Assembly: GCF_003841505.1 (NCBI RefSeq)
Contig: NZ_REGA01000010.1
Location: 89,767 to 153,766, forward strand
Direction: 5' to 3'
DNA: 64,000 bases
Source of the DNA: Natrarchaeobius chitinivorans
GTDB taxonomy: Archaea; Halobacteriota; Halobacteria; Halobacteriales; Natrialbaceae
Shown piece by piece: positions 31,694-41,479 of this stretch. Position numbers and translations under genes: made by a program. The notes below the pieces were generated by a model. The model had not been told where the DNA came from. It was given only the letters and a program-made list of their open reading frames with translations, and ran no database searches. The stretch's first letter is position 1. Every line of letters starts with the position of its first letter.

Positions 31694-34198
31694 CTACTGA
31701 CCGAACTCGAAGGCAGCGTCGGGGTCGTCGGGGTTCGGACCGTCGGACGTCTTCGCAGCGTCCGATTCGTTCGGAGACGCCTCGTCGTCTCCCGTGGGAG
31801 ACTCTGGGTCGTCGACCGCGGTGTCCTCGTCCTCGTCGGACGGGCCCGACTCGCTATCGGTGTCGCTCTCCGGTTGTGAATCCGAATCGGTTTCTGCCTC
31901 GTTCGCTTTCGATTCCGGATCGGCGTCCGCTTCGTCCGCATCCGCTCGGTCACTCGAGAAGGCGACGGTGGCTGCTTGCTCGGTCGTCGTGTCGGTTTCG
32001 AACCGATCGAGAGCTTCCGAGAGCTGGGTCGCCTGACTCGAGAGATCGGAGACGGATTCCGACACCTCGCTCATCGCCGACGTCTGTTCTTCGGCGGCGG
32101 CAGCGACGGTTTCGGCTTCCGACGTCGTTTCGTCGCTGATCGTCGCTGCTTCGTCGACGATCGAGACGACTTCCTGGGTGGTCGCGGCCTGCTGTTCGGT
32201 CGCGGCGGAGATCTCCTGGACACCCCTGTTCGTCTCGCGAGCGTACTCTGCGATCGCCTCGAGGGCGTCGACGGCTTCTTCGACCTGCGCCCCGGCGTCG
32301 TCAACGGCGGCGCTCGTTTCTTTGACCTCGCTCGCGGAGCGTTCGGTCTGTTCGCGAATCGCTTCGAGGCGGGCTTCGACCTGCTGGGCGGCGAGTTTAG
32401 CGTCCTCCGAGAGTTCTTTGAACTCCCCGGCGACGGCACCGAACCCGCCGTCGTCCTCGTTCCCGGCGGAACGCGAAGCCTCGATGTTGGCGTTCAACGC
32501 CAGCATGTTCGTCTGTTTGGCGATCTCTTTGATCTGATCGATGAGTTCGTCGATCTGTTCGACTTCGTCCTCGAGTTGACGGATTTCCGTGACGGTGTCC
32601 TCGACGTCGACCTCGATCTCTTCCATTCCGGCGATCGCGTTCGTCGCTGCCGTCTGTCCCCGTTTACCGGTATCGGCTGTCCGTTCTGCGACGTCTGCGA
32701 CCTCGTTCGAGGAGGCGGCGATCTGCTGGGTCGTCGTCGAGAGCTGCTCGATTTCCCGGTTTGCGGTCTGGAGGGATTCGTGTTGTTGCTCCGCGCCGGT
32801 CGAAATCTCTTGAGTGGCCTCGGCAACCTGTTCGGAAGCCGATTGGACTTCCTCGCTCGAGGCGGTGACCTGTGCGGACGCGGTCGCGACTTCGGTCGCG
32901 AACGTGCTGAGCCGATCGATGGTCGATTCGATCTCCGAAATCATCTCGTTGAACTCCGACTCGATCGCGACCATCGCTTCGTTGTCGGTCGACGACTCCA
33001 TCCGGACGGTGAGGTCACCGTCGGCTGCCGACTGCATCACCGTACTGTACTCGTTTGCCGTCTCCTGTAGTTCTGTGTTCAATTGCGCGACGCGTTCGCG
33101 TTCGCGCTCGGCGTCGGCGTATGCCGTCTCCGTCTCTTCGATCTGTTCGCGTAACGAGAGACGCATGTCGTCGAACGCCGTGTAGAACTGGCCGATTTCG
33201 TCGGTGCGGGACGTCGTCAGATCGACACTCAGATCTCCGTCGCCCATCTGCGTGGCTTTCGTCTGGAGGCGTTTTAGCGGGACGACGGTCTGTCTCCCGA
33301 GGACGACACCCGCGAAAACCAGCGCCACGAGCGCAGAGCCGACGATCAACAGGACGTTCATCCCGACCGTTTGCTGGACCGCAAACGCCTCCGCTTCGGG
33401 GATGCTCGTCACGGCGACCCAGTCGGTTCGATCCACCGGTTGGTACGCTCGAACCGGATCACCCCGTACGAACTGCCCGTCTCCGGTTTCTGCAGCCCCA
33501 GCAATCGCGTCTCGATCGAAGTCGTCCGGTCTGTCCTCGTCCGCCAGCAAGACGGGTTCGCCGTCGGCGGTGACGAACGACGTCCACTGGACTCCTTCGT
33601 CGATCCGCTGACTTCGAAGGTCGAGCGATCCGTCGAGCACGACGACCCGATTCGTCCCCGAGACGTCAGCCGCGAAGCCGACCACGTGGGTCTGCCCGCC
33701 ACCGGGATCCTGGTACGAACTGTCCGAGACCCACACGTCGCTCCGGCCAGCGAACGCCTCGTCGAAATCCGTTTCGGTCCACGGATAGGCGAATTCGTCG
33801 AACGAGGCCCCGTTCTCGAGGGTCGTACTCGCGACGACGACCTCCTCTTCGACGTCGATCACGTGGATCCCGCTGCGGTCGAGAGATGCCCGTCGTGGCT
33901 CGATCGCTGCTTCGACGGTCCCCGGATCCTCGGCCGTCACCCCATCGTACTCGCTTACCATTCGAGCTTCGTACTCACGGACCTGCACCCACTCGTTCAT
34001 CGCATCCGACTGCTGTGCTGCAGCGGACTCGAGTGTTTCCTGTGTGTCTTGCTCGAGCGTTTCGTCGACCTGCGCGTACCCCATCATCCCGGCAGCCCCG
34101 ATCGCGAGGAGGACGATCAGGATCGAGACGGCGAATTTCGCACCGAGACGTCTCCTGATTGCGGACGGGACGAAGCGGGACAGAACGTTCCCTATCAT
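31694..34198 (-). CDS. Methyl-accepting chemotaxis transducer with extracellular Cache-type sensor
   Basis: An 834-residue halobacterial transducer. TM1 is at about 20-42 (FAVSILIVLLAIGAAGMMGY). An extracellular dCache-like sensor spans 43-~275 (WVSDSSYQDPGGGQTHVVGF is its ligand-pocket region). TM2 is at about 278-298. A HAMP (TVVPLKRLQTKATQMGDGDL) is followed by a second HAMP-like unit (SAADGDLTVRMES), then the signalling coiled coil with the hairpin tip EIAKQTNMLALNANIEASRS. The last ~90 residues are an extremely acidic Ser/Asp/Glu-rich tail. It would report small molecules to CheA, and its position suggests a sugar or sugar acid. An A/T-rich box is about 50 bases upstream. Confidence 0.92.
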   Translation of the reverse strand: MIGNVLSRFVPSAIRRRLGAKFAVSILIVLLAIGAAGMMGYAQVDETLEQDTQETLESAAAQQSDAMNEWVQVREYEARMVSEYDGVTAEDPGTVEAAIEPRRASLDRSGIHVIDVEEEVVVASTTLENGASFDEFAYPWTETDFDEAFAGRSDVWVSDSSYQDPGGGQTHVVGFAADVSGTNRVVVLDGSLDLRSQRIDEGVQWTSFVTADGEPVLLADEDRPDDFDRDAIAGAAETGDGQFVRGDPVRAYQPVDRTDWVAVTSIPEAEAFAVQQTVGMNVLLIVGSALVALVFAGVVLGRQTVVPLKRLQTKATQMGDGDLSVDLTTSRTDEIGQFYTAFDDMRLSLREQIEETETAYADAERERERVAQLNTELQETANEYSTVMQSAADGDLTVRMESSTDNEAMVAIESEFNEMISEIESTIDRLSTFATEVATASAQVTASSEEVQSASEQVAEATQEISTGAEQQHESLQTANREIEQLSTTTQQIAASSNEVADVAERTADTGKRGQTAATNAIAGMEEIEVDVEDTVTEIRQLEDEVEQIDELIDQIKEIAKQTNMLALNANIEASRSAGNEDDGGFGAVAGEFKELSEDAKLAAQQVEARLEAIREQTERSASEVKETSAAVDDAGAQVEEAVDALEAIAEYARETNRGVQEISAATEQQAATTQEVVSIVDEAATISDETTSEAETVAAAAEEQTSAMSEVSESVSDLSSQATQLSEALDRFETDTTTEQAATVAFSSDRADADEADADPESKANEAETDSDSQPESDTDSESGPSDEDEDTAVDDPESPTGDDEASPNESDAAKTSDGPNPDDPDAAFEFGQ

Positions 34199-34672
34199 GT
34201 ATTATGTTTGGTATGCAACCTATAGACCGTACATGGTAAGTAACCCTATATATTTGTACCGGCCCATCAGTTCCCTTTCACGCACTACACCTACGAACAT
34301 TGACCATTCGTTCACCTGATCTCGAATCGATTTCCGCAATCTGTCGCGATCGCCGGACCGACACACACCCACGATTGTACGTGGATCGGGCGACCAGAAG
34401 TGCCTCACACTGCAAGTCATTACCGAAGACTGCGGGAAGCGCCCGGTCACTCCGGTGAACGGGTACAGCAATCCGCATCGGAGAGCCAACTCGCACGGGT
34501 TGGATGACCGATTGCCGGTCATCGCCCACCGGTGTTCGATCGGCTGGGACAGACTCATACCAGACCGTATCAGGGGCTCGCTGACGATGAATACGTACAT
34601 TTATCCTCTCAAGGGGAGACGATCACGTATGAATCGATCACAGATCGCTGCTGGGAGCCGTCGACGGGACCG
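34199..34672. other. 474-base spacer between divergent MCP and small membrane protein genes
   Basis: It contains the MCP promoter (AAATATATAGG on the minus strand near 34248-34258) and a degraded palindromic repeat at 34410. No supported gene was found. Confidence 0.4.
34410..34478. repeat. Palindromic repeat, GATACGG family, copy 4 (degraded)
   Basis: The right arm GGTACAGCAATCCGCAT and the inner arms GACTGCGGGAAG...CCCGGTCACTCCGGT resemble copy 1. The left outer arm is only CTGCAAG. It is recognised by order and spacing of the blocks rather than by full identity. Confidence 0.5.
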
Positions 34673-34900
34673 ATGAGTTTCCGGAGCCAGTTCTGGGGGG
34701 TGGTCAACACGTACCGATCGATACTCGTGATGTTTTTCGGTATCGTTCTGGTGTTGTTCGTGTTGAATACGTTCGCGTTCGTCCACCTCGATCCATCGGC
34801 GGACACCTTCGCGATTTCCCTGCTCAACTTCGGGATTCTCGGTGGCCTGCTCGCGGCGACTGCGTTCACGCTATGGCGATGTCGACGCCACCGAATGTGA
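34673..34900 (+). CDS. Small two-span membrane protein, function unknown
   Basis: A 75-residue protein with two predicted spans (SILVMFFGIVLVLFVLNTFAF and FAISLLNFGILGGLLAATAF) separated by an acidic loop (VHLDPSADT) and ending in a basic tail (WRCRRHRM). This positive-inside pattern supports real coding. The ATG at 34673 removes an N-terminal extension of poor composition. There is no homology call. A Shine-Dalgarno site is not obvious. Confidence 0.5.
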   Translation: MSFRSQFWGVVNTYRSILVMFFGIVLVLFVLNTFAFVHLDPSADTFAISLLNFGILGGLLAATAFTLWRCRRHRM

Positions 34901-35276
34901 CGACGGAACTGATGGGGCACCGTTGTACCGACCGCAGACGGGTACACACAGACGACAATGTCGTACGGCGGCCCGTATCGGGCGGCCAGCACGCCCGGTG
35001 TGACGGCCAGTTCGCGAGCCAAACCGTATCGGTTTCCAACGGCGATATCGGCTGCGATCGGGAGTGTGTGGCCGAAAGCGATGGTGATAACTCTACCGGC
35101 CGGCCGTTGTGATGACGCTATCGGCCGTGTGCCGTGATGATACTATCGGCCCCCTCCGCTGGCGGTCCCGGGCGAATCAGCCCCGCTCTGTAGCCGGGAC
35201 GGCCAGCAACGTCGGATCGGTCCCTTACGATCCGATGGCAAACAAACTTAAGGGGTTTCCAACGAGGTGAATATCA
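34901..35276. other. 376-base spacer with 25-base-period direct repeats upstream of the HEAT gene
   Basis: Three imperfect direct repeats of GTGATGAC-CTATCGGCC type begin at 35084, 35109 and 35134, an exact 25-base period (35084-35158). GAGGTGA at 35264-35270 is a Shine-Dalgarno site six bases before the next ATG, and AACTTAAGG near 35244 may be its TATA box. Confidence 0.5.
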
Positions 35277-36191
35277 ATGAGCGATCTCAGGAAACGCGCG
35301 AACGAGTTCCTCGAGCAGGCTGGAACGAAACCGGGGAACGTCGACGTCACAGCGGTCGAACCGTTGCTCGACGCTGACGACGGCTACGTTCGTCACACGG
35401 CGTTGCGAACGCTGGCACTCGTTGCCAGCGAGAATCCGGATCAGGTGCTCCCCGTCGTCGAAACCGTCCGATCCCGCGTCGATGATTCTTATGCCGTCGC
35501 GTCGAGTACGGCCATGGTGATTCTCTCGTTCGTCGGAGAAACGAATCCTGCCGAAGTCAGGCCCGTCGTGCCGGAAATCGTCGACCGACTCGACAACCCC
35601 TCTCCGGGGTATCGGTTTCGAGCAGCGTCCGCGCTCGTCCCGCTTGCGGACCCGTCTCCCGAGGTGGTCGTCGACTACGCCGACGACCTCGCCGATCTTC
35701 TCGTCGACACCCCGGTCGTCAGTTCCATTCGGAACGACGCACTCGAGGAGGAGAACCTCAATCCGGGTCGGATAAAGACGATGGAGAAGGCCCGTAGTCG
35801 GGACCGGGGACGGTCGATTGCCTACCGCGAAATCCTCGCACACCTCCTCGTCTGCGTTGCAGATGCCGACCCGGCAGCGATAGTCGACAGGCTCGACGAC
35901 GTCGCCGAGGAACTTCCGGAGAGCAAACAGCCGGTTCGACAGGCGCTCGTCGAGGTGTTTAGACACGTCGCCGAGTCCAACGACGTCGACGTATCGGTTC
36001 CGATCGATCCCCTCCAGGACCTCCTCGAGGACGACGATCCGACCGTTCAGGCCCGGGCAGTTCGGACGCTGGGATTCGCCGAAGCGACCGAAACCATTCC
36101 TGCACTTCGGGCGCTGGCCGAGCGAGACGGGAACGAAACCGTCAGCGAACTCGCGAGGGAAACGGCTGACTGGCTCGCACAGCGCACGTAG
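35277..36191 (+). CDS. HEAT-repeat protein
   Basis: A 304-residue soluble alpha-solenoid. HEAT-like helical pairs recur every 35-45 residues (VEPLLDADDGYVRHTALRTL; PVVPEIVDRLDNPSPGYRFR; LQDLLEDDDPTVQARAVRTL; IPALRALAERDGNETV). The central part has a more charged insertion (NLNPGRIKTMEKARSRDRGRS). Such proteins are usually scaffolds or partner-binding domains, and no enzyme motif was found. The start is supported by a GAGGTGA ribosome-binding site. It is monocistronic. Confidence 0.75.
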   Translation: MSDLRKRANEFLEQAGTKPGNVDVTAVEPLLDADDGYVRHTALRTLALVASENPDQVLPVVETVRSRVDDSYAVASSTAMVILSFVGETNPAEVRPVVPEIVDRLDNPSPGYRFRAASALVPLADPSPEVVVDYADDLADLLVDTPVVSSIRNDALEEENLNPGRIKTMEKARSRDRGRSIAYREILAHLLVCVADADPAAIVDRLDDVAEELPESKQPVRQALVEVFRHVAESNDVDVSVPIDPLQDLLEDDDPTVQARAVRTLGFAEATETIPALRALAERDGNETVSELARETADWLAQRT

Positions 36192-36273
36192 CGGTCTTCT
36201 CGCCTAGACTTTCGGTCCGTAGGGGTCCGGTCGAATGGGTGTGTTATCAGTATAGTGAGTAATGAATAGGAAC

Positions 36274-36285
36274 ATTTATATAATG
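36274..36285 (+). promoter_or_regulatory. TATA-like promoter of the family 5 binding-protein gene
   Basis: ATTTATATAATG lies 21-32 bases before the ATG at 36306, a strong leaderless-type promoter. Confidence 0.5.
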
Positions 36286-36305
36286 TCAAATCAACCAACG
36301 AGTGT

Positions 36306-38141
36306 ATGGTTGACAGCCAATCGCACGGAGACTACAGCGATATAGTCTCCCGACGGAAGTTCGTAGAACTCACGGGAATCGCAGGGGCAGCAGCACTCGC
36401 GGGCTGTTCCAGCGAGGACCCAAGTGGGAACGGGAACGGAAATGGGAACGGAAGTGGGAACGGAAACGGGAACGGCTCGGGATCGCAAGACGAAGCACCC
36501 GATTTCTCCGAATCGCGTATCAGGACCGCGAACTCGTTTTTCGAACCAGCGGATATCCACTACAACAACCAGCTGTGGTCGGGGTCGACGCACATCAACA
36601 ACTCCATGTTTCCGGAGCTAGCGAAGTGGAACTACGTCACCCAGGAGTGGACGCCCCACGCAGCCGTCGACTGGGAGGCAGGACCGGAGACGTTCACCGT
36701 CGAACTGCGTGACGACCTGGTCTGGAGCGACGGCGAGCCGATCACGGCCGAGGACCTCGAGGACCGCCTGCGTATCGGCGAAGAGATGGGCGAGGAACTG
36801 TTCGAGTTCGTCGACGACTACGAGGCCGTCGACGACACCACTCTCGAGGTGACGTACCCGGAGGGAACGAACCCGTTTATCGTCGAGCAGTCGCTGTTGC
36901 ACCACCACATCGACACGCCACGCCAGATGTGGGGCGAGTTCGTCGACATGGACGACCCCGACATCGGAAACATCCAGGCGTTCGAGCCGAAGGGGATGGG
37001 CGGCGACGACGACGTCGACGAGGTTATCGCCGGCGGAACGGTCGTCCAGGACGAACGTGCGACACAGAACATCAGCTATCGCACGCGCCACTCCGGCGTC
37101 GAAATCGACGGTCGGGAGATCGAACCGCATCCGGACGCCGACGAGAACATCAACTTCGCCGGGTACCAGATGGGATTCCGCTCGGGCAACACCGAGTACC
37201 ACCAGAGCATGATGGCGGGCGAACTCGACGCGATGCACAGCGTCTTCGTCCCGCCGGAGACGGTCGACCAGTTCGAAGACTGGCACATGATCCCGACTCC
37301 GATGGGATTCGGCCCTGGCCTGGTGTTCAATCACGATCACGACCACTGGGGAACGCGTGAAGTGAGACAGGCCGTCGGCCACGTCGTAGACCGACAGCGC
37401 GCCGTCAACGCCGTCGGAGACACGACGCAGGCACACGTCGAAACGCCAGCGGGGATCTCGACGGCTCTCGTCGACGACTGGGTCGATACGAGCGGTCTAG
37501 ACGATTACACCGGCGGCGAGTCCGCCGCGGAGGATCTGATGCAAGACGCCGGATACGAACGCAACGACGACGGCGTCTGGGAACTCGACGGCGAGCCGCT
37601 CGAGGCAGACGTCCTCGCACCGGCCGGCTGGACGGACTGGATCACGGCCGCCGACGCCGCGATCGACGACCTCACGGCGTTCGGTATCGACGTTTCGATG
37701 GCAGTGACGCCTCGACCGGAGATCACCGGCGAGCGACTGCCTGCGGGTGACTTCGAAATCGTCGTCGAAGGATGGGTTCCGGGCGGAATGAACGGGTTCT
37801 GGCCGTACTTCTCGTTCGAACACATCTACCGGAACACCGAGTTCGCCGAGCCCGAGAACCGTCCGTGGAACAACCTCCCACAGGAGATCGACGGAGTCGA
37901 CACCCACGAACGCCTCGACGAATTCGCACAGACACAGGATCGAGACGAGATGGAGTCGATCGCACAGGACCTGGCGGAACTGTACAACGACGTGTTGCCG
38001 GCCGTCCCGCTCACTGAGGGCCTCGAGCAGTCGTTCCTCAGCGAGGACGGCTGGAACTTCTCGACCGACGAGGCTGACGTCCACAACCAGTGGCCGCTTC
38101 ACTGGCTCCCGAAGCAGGGCAACCTCTGGGCGACCGAGTAG
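36306..38141 (+). CDS. Family 5 (Dpp/Opp/oligosaccharide-type) solute-binding lipoprotein
   Basis: A 611-residue binding protein with a Tat signal (SRRKFVELTG), lipobox ALAGC (Cys34) and a low-complexity Gly/Asn/Ser linker (residues ~40-57) encoded by repeated GGGAACGG(A/G)A units. The mature domain shows SBP_bac_5 features (FTVELRDDLVWSDGEPITAEDL, VRQAVGHVVDRQRAV, LPAVPLTEGL). This class binds peptides, nickel or, in several archaea and Thermotoga, cello- and xylo-oligosaccharides. The GH9 gene at the end of the cluster favours an oligosaccharide ligand. It is the first gene of an SBP-DppB-DppC-DppD-DppF cluster. Confidence 0.88.
   Translation: MVDSQSHGDYSDIVSRRKFVELTGIAGAAALAGCSSEDPSGNGNGNGNGSGNGNGNGSGSQDEAPDFSESRIRTANSFFEPADIHYNNQLWSGSTHINNSMFPELAKWNYVTQEWTPHAAVDWEAGPETFTVELRDDLVWSDGEPITAEDLEDRLRIGEEMGEELFEFVDDYEAVDDTTLEVTYPEGTNPFIVEQSLLHHHIDTPRQMWGEFVDMDDPDIGNIQAFEPKGMGGDDDVDEVIAGGTVVQDERATQNISYRTRHSGVEIDGREIEPHPDADENINFAGYQMGFRSGNTEYHQSMMAGELDAMHSVFVPPETVDQFEDWHMIPTPMGFGPGLVFNHDHDHWGTREVRQAVGHVVDRQRAVNAVGDTTQAHVETPAGISTALVDDWVDTSGLDDYTGGESAAEDLMQDAGYERNDDGVWELDGEPLEADVLAPAGWTDWITAADAAIDDLTAFGIDVSMAVTPRPEITGERLPAGDFEIVVEGWVPGGMNGFWPYFSFEHIYRNTEFAEPENRPWNNLPQEIDGVDTHERLDEFAQTQDRDEMESIAQDLAELYNDVLPAVPLTEGLEQSFLSEDGWNFSTDEADVHNQWPLHWLPKQGNLWATE
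36425..36482 (+). repeat. Short tandem repeat encoding the Gly/Asn lipoprotein linker
   Basis: About nine imperfect hexamers GGGAAC/GGAAAT/GGAAGT run in frame and encode an alternating Gly-Asn/Gly-Ser linker after the lipid anchor. The length is likely to vary between strains. Confidence 0.6.
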
Positions 38142-38151
38142 GAACAGACAG

Positions 38152-38165
38152 ACGTATATATGTCC
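38152..38165 (+). promoter_or_regulatory. TATA-like element between binding protein and DppB genes
   Basis: ACGTATATATGTCC lies 39-52 bases before the DppB ATG. It may be a secondary promoter that allows separate expression of the permease genes. Confidence 0.35.
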
Positions 38166-38203
38166 CCTTTCCATTATTATCCAACGAGTTGGTCGAGTAT
38201 TCC

Positions 38204-39211
38204 ATGAACTGGTGGGTCAAACGGACTGGACAGGCGCTGTTCACTATCTGGGCAGTGGTAACGATCACTTTCGTCCTCATCAGAGGGCTCCCCGGCGATC
38301 CGGGGGATCGTATTCGCGAACAGGCACAGCGACACAATCCCGACATGTCACAGGCGGCGCTCGAGCGACTGATCGAAGCGCGCATCCCGGCGAGTTACGA
38401 CGATCCGGTTCACGTCGCCTACTGGGAGTATTTGACGAGCGTCATGCGTGGCGACCTCGGTTACTCGACGTTTAGACGGGCCGAAGTCGCACCGGAGATC
38501 GCGTCCGTCTTGCCGTGGACGGTCCTCATCATGTCACTGAGCACGGCGTTGATGTTCGCGATCGGGCTCGGACTCGGCGCGCTCATGGCGTACAAAGAGG
38601 GATCGAGGTTCGATACCGCCATGACCGGCGCATCGATCTTTTTCAACTCGATCCCCTACTACGTCGCGGCCGTGTTGCTAATCGCGTTCCTGGGCTATCG
38701 GTTGAGCGTCTTCCCTGCACGGGGGACCCACTCAGACGCGACGGATCCCGGTCTCTCCGCACACTTCATCTTCGATGCGCTGTATCACGCCACGCTACCG
38801 ACGCTCTCGTTCGTCATAACGGGATTCGGTATCATCGCGCTGACGATGCGGGGCAACAGTATTCAGACGCTCGGTGAAGAGTACATTCGCGTCGCAAAAC
38901 TTCGGGGCATTCCGGACCGCCGGATCGCGCTCCGGTACGTCGGACGGAACGCGATTCTTCCGATGTGGACGACCCTGCTCATCTCGATCGGATTCATGTT
39001 CGGCGGGGCGATCATTCTCGAGGAGATCTTCCAGTACCGCGGGATGGGCTGGTTGATGTTCCGATCGATCGAACACAACGACATCTACCTCATGATGGGA
39101 ACGTTCCTGATCGTAACGATCGCCGTCGTCATCGCGCTGTGGATAGCAGACGCGACGTACGGCTGGCTCGATCCGCGGATCAAATCGGGTGATGACAGTG
39201 AATCGTACTGA
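38204..39211 (+). CDS. Dpp/Opp-type ABC permease (DppB)
   Basis: A 335-residue permease with six spans. It starts MNWWVKRTGQALFTIWAVVT and carries the family block LIRGLPGDPGD plus the EAA-type loop EYIRVAKLRGIPDRRIALRYVGRN. The start at 38204 places the first span directly after the N-terminus, as in DppB. The longer frame from 38090 would overlap the binding-protein gene. Its stop overlaps the DppC start by 20 bases. It forms the channel with DppC. Confidence 0.92.
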   Translation: MNWWVKRTGQALFTIWAVVTITFVLIRGLPGDPGDRIREQAQRHNPDMSQAALERLIEARIPASYDDPVHVAYWEYLTSVMRGDLGYSTFRRAEVAPEIASVLPWTVLIMSLSTALMFAIGLGLGALMAYKEGSRFDTAMTGASIFFNSIPYYVAAVLLIAFLGYRLSVFPARGTHSDATDPGLSAHFIFDALYHATLPTLSFVITGFGIIALTMRGNSIQTLGEEYIRVAKLRGIPDRRIALRYVGRNAILPMWTTLLISIGFMFGGAIILEEIFQYRGMGWLMFRSIEHNDIYLMMGTFLIVTIAVVIALWIADATYGWLDPRIKSGDDSESY

Positions 39212-40358
39212 CGAACCGTCCGACGACGAGCCGGGATCGGGCGACGCCGGCTCCCGGTTCGACGGATCGGCGCTGTTCGATCGTGACACTGACGGCACCG
39301 ACAGGGAGTATCGCGCCGACGGCGGTCAAAGCGCCGGCGGTGGACAGATGTTCTCTGACTCCGAGTTCACCGACGTCACGATGGGGCAGCGCCTCTCTGA
39401 GGTGTTTTACCAGTCGATTTACGAGCCGTTCGTGGTCGCGTGGGAAGACTGGCGAACGAAAGTCGGACTCAGCATCATCTCGCTGTATCTGCTTCTCGGC
39501 GCCGTCGCCTGGGTGTCCACCTCGGAGTTTCTGATCCTCGATCGGATCACGATCATCGAACCCGCTCGCGGTGACGGACCGATCCGACTCGCGCCGTTCC
39601 AGGACTGGAGTTATCCGCTGGGAACGGACATGATCGGCCGTGACCTCCTGGCGGCGATGATACACGCGACGCCGCGGATGCTCCAGATGATCCTCGCCGG
39701 TGCCGTGTTCGCAACCGTCGTGGCGACGGTCGTCGGAACCCTCGCTGGATACAAAGGCGGCATCACCGAACGGGCGTTGATGACGATTGCAGACGTGTTG
39801 ATGACGATTCCCGGCCTTCCGCTGGTTATCGTCCTCATCGTCCTCATCGATCCGTCCAGCCCGTATCTGATCGGGATCATCATCGTCGTCAACGCCTGGG
39901 CCGGACTCGCACGGACGATCCACTCCCAGGTGTTGACGATTCGCGAACACTCCTACGTCGAGGCCTCGCGAACGATGGGCATCGGGACACCGACGATCAT
40001 CAGAAAGGACCTGTTGCCGAACCTGATGCCGTACATCCTGATCAACTTCACCAGTATGGCCCGCCGCGTCATCTACGACAGCGTCGCGCTGTACTTCCTC
40101 GGAGTCATCTCGGTCAACACGATCGAAAACTGGGGCGTGATGATGAACATCGGCTACGAGAACAACGCACTCATCATTCCCGAGGTCTCACACCTCCTGT
40201 TCGTCCCGATGGTCTTCGTCGTCGGACTCTCGTTCGGGCTGATCCTGTTCTCACAGGGGACCGATCGACTGTTCAACCCACGGGTCCGCGCTCGTGGTAG
40301 CGGTTCGACGAAGTCGAAAGACGACGAGGAGATCACGACCGGTGGTGGTGCACTATGA
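39192..40358 (+). CDS. Dpp/Opp-type ABC permease (DppC)
   Basis: A 388-residue permease with six spans and the EAA loop HSYVEASRTMGIGTPTIIRKDLLPN. The N-terminal ~75 residues are acidic and disordered (ESDDEPGSGDAGSRF-like), longer than in bacterial DppC. The ATG at 39192 is preferred to the GTG one codon earlier. The 3' end overlaps the DppD start in an ATGA. It pairs with DppB. Confidence 0.9.
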   Translation: MTVNRTDEPSDDEPGSGDAGSRFDGSALFDRDTDGTDREYRADGGQSAGGGQMFSDSEFTDVTMGQRLSEVFYQSIYEPFVVAWEDWRTKVGLSIISLYLLLGAVAWVSTSEFLILDRITIIEPARGDGPIRLAPFQDWSYPLGTDMIGRDLLAAMIHATPRMLQMILAGAVFATVVATVVGTLAGYKGGITERALMTIADVLMTIPGLPLVIVLIVLIDPSSPYLIGIIIVVNAWAGLARTIHSQVLTIREHSYVEASRTMGIGTPTIIRKDLLPNLMPYILINFTSMARRVIYDSVALYFLGVISVNTIENWGVMMNIGYENNALIIPEVSHLLFVPMVFVVGLSFGLILFSQGTDRLFNPRVRARGSGSTKSKDDEEITTGGGAL

Positions 40359-41479
40359 GTACGCACGAAACGACAGTTACGGACGGCCGATCGCACAGTG
40401 TCTCGGACCCGATCCTCGAGATTCGAAACGCCGAAGTCGTCTTCGAAATGGATCGGGGCGTCTCCCGGGTGCTCGACAACGTTTCGCTCGACATTCAGCG
40501 GGGTGAAATCCTCGGCATCGTCGGCGAAAGCGGCAGCGGAAAGTCGATGCTCGCCTCGTCTACGCTCGACGCCGTCGTCGAGCCGGGCGTTCTCAGCGGT
40601 AGCGTGACGTACTATCCGGAAGAGGGCGACCCCGTCGACGTCCTCGAGCTTTCCGATTCGGAACTGCGCCAGTTACGCTGGGAGGAGATCGCGATGGTCT
40701 TCCAGGGTGCGATGAGTTCGTTCAATCCGACGATGAAGATTCGAGATCACTTCGAGGAAACCCTCGAAGCCCACAACTACTCCCTGTCGGAGGGAATGAG
40801 CCGGGCCCACGAGTTGCTCTCGGATCTGTATCTCGACTCCGAACGCGTCCTCGATTCGTACCCCCACGAGTTAAGCGGCGGCATGCAACAGCGGACGTTG
40901 ATCGCGCTCTCGGTCATCCTCGAGCCGAACGTGCTCGTGATGGACGAGCCGACGGCGGCGCTCGACCTGTTGATGCAGCGGTCGATCATCTCGCTACTCG
41001 AGGAACTCAAAGAGAAGTACGACCTCACGATGATGTTCATCACGCACGACCTGCCGCTGGTCGCAGAGCTGGCCGACCGGCTGGCCGTGATGTACGCCTT
41101 CGAGTTGATCGAGCAGGGGACGACCGAGGAGATGTTGCAGAACGCGGGCCATCCCTACACCCGCGCACTCCTGAACTCGACCCCGAATCTCGATGCACCA
41201 CTCGAGGAGATGCGACCGATCCCCGGCTCCGCACCGGACCCGGTGGCCGTCCCCGACGGCTGCTCGTACCACCCACGGTGTCCGCTCGCGACCGATCAAT
41301 GTGTCGCGACGGATCCGCCGAGCGAACCGGTGACCGAATCGCACCTCATCGACTGTCACCACTGGGAAGAGTCGATCGAATCGATTCCGCTCAACCATCA
41401 AAAGGAGGCCACAACTCGAACGACCGACGAGGAACGAAACCCAATGGATCACCAGAATCAGATGGAGGGTGAACGATGA
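40355..41479 (+). CDS. Dpp/Opp-type ABC ATPase (DppD)
   Basis: A 374-residue ATPase with Walker A GESGSGKSM, the signature LSGGMQQRTLIALS, Walker B VLVMDEPTAALD and the C-terminal oligopeptide/dipeptide transporter domain (RPIPGSAPDPVAVPDGCSYH PRC, containing the Cys residues that ligate a [4Fe-4S] cluster in relatives). It overlaps the flanking genes by ATGA at both ends. It works as a heterodimer with DppF. Confidence 0.92.
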   Translation: MSTHETTVTDGRSHSVSDPILEIRNAEVVFEMDRGVSRVLDNVSLDIQRGEILGIVGESGSGKSMLASSTLDAVVEPGVLSGSVTYYPEEGDPVDVLELSDSELRQLRWEEIAMVFQGAMSSFNPTMKIRDHFEETLEAHNYSLSEGMSRAHELLSDLYLDSERVLDSYPHELSGGMQQRTLIALSVILEPNVLVMDEPTAALDLLMQRSIISLLEELKEKYDLTMMFITHDLPLVAELADRLAVMYAFELIEQGTTEEMLQNAGHPYTRALLNSTPNLDAPLEEMRPIPGSAPDPVAVPDGCSYHPRCPLATDQCVATDPPSEPVTESHLIDCHHWEESIESIPLNHQKEATTRTTDEERNPMDHQNQMEGER

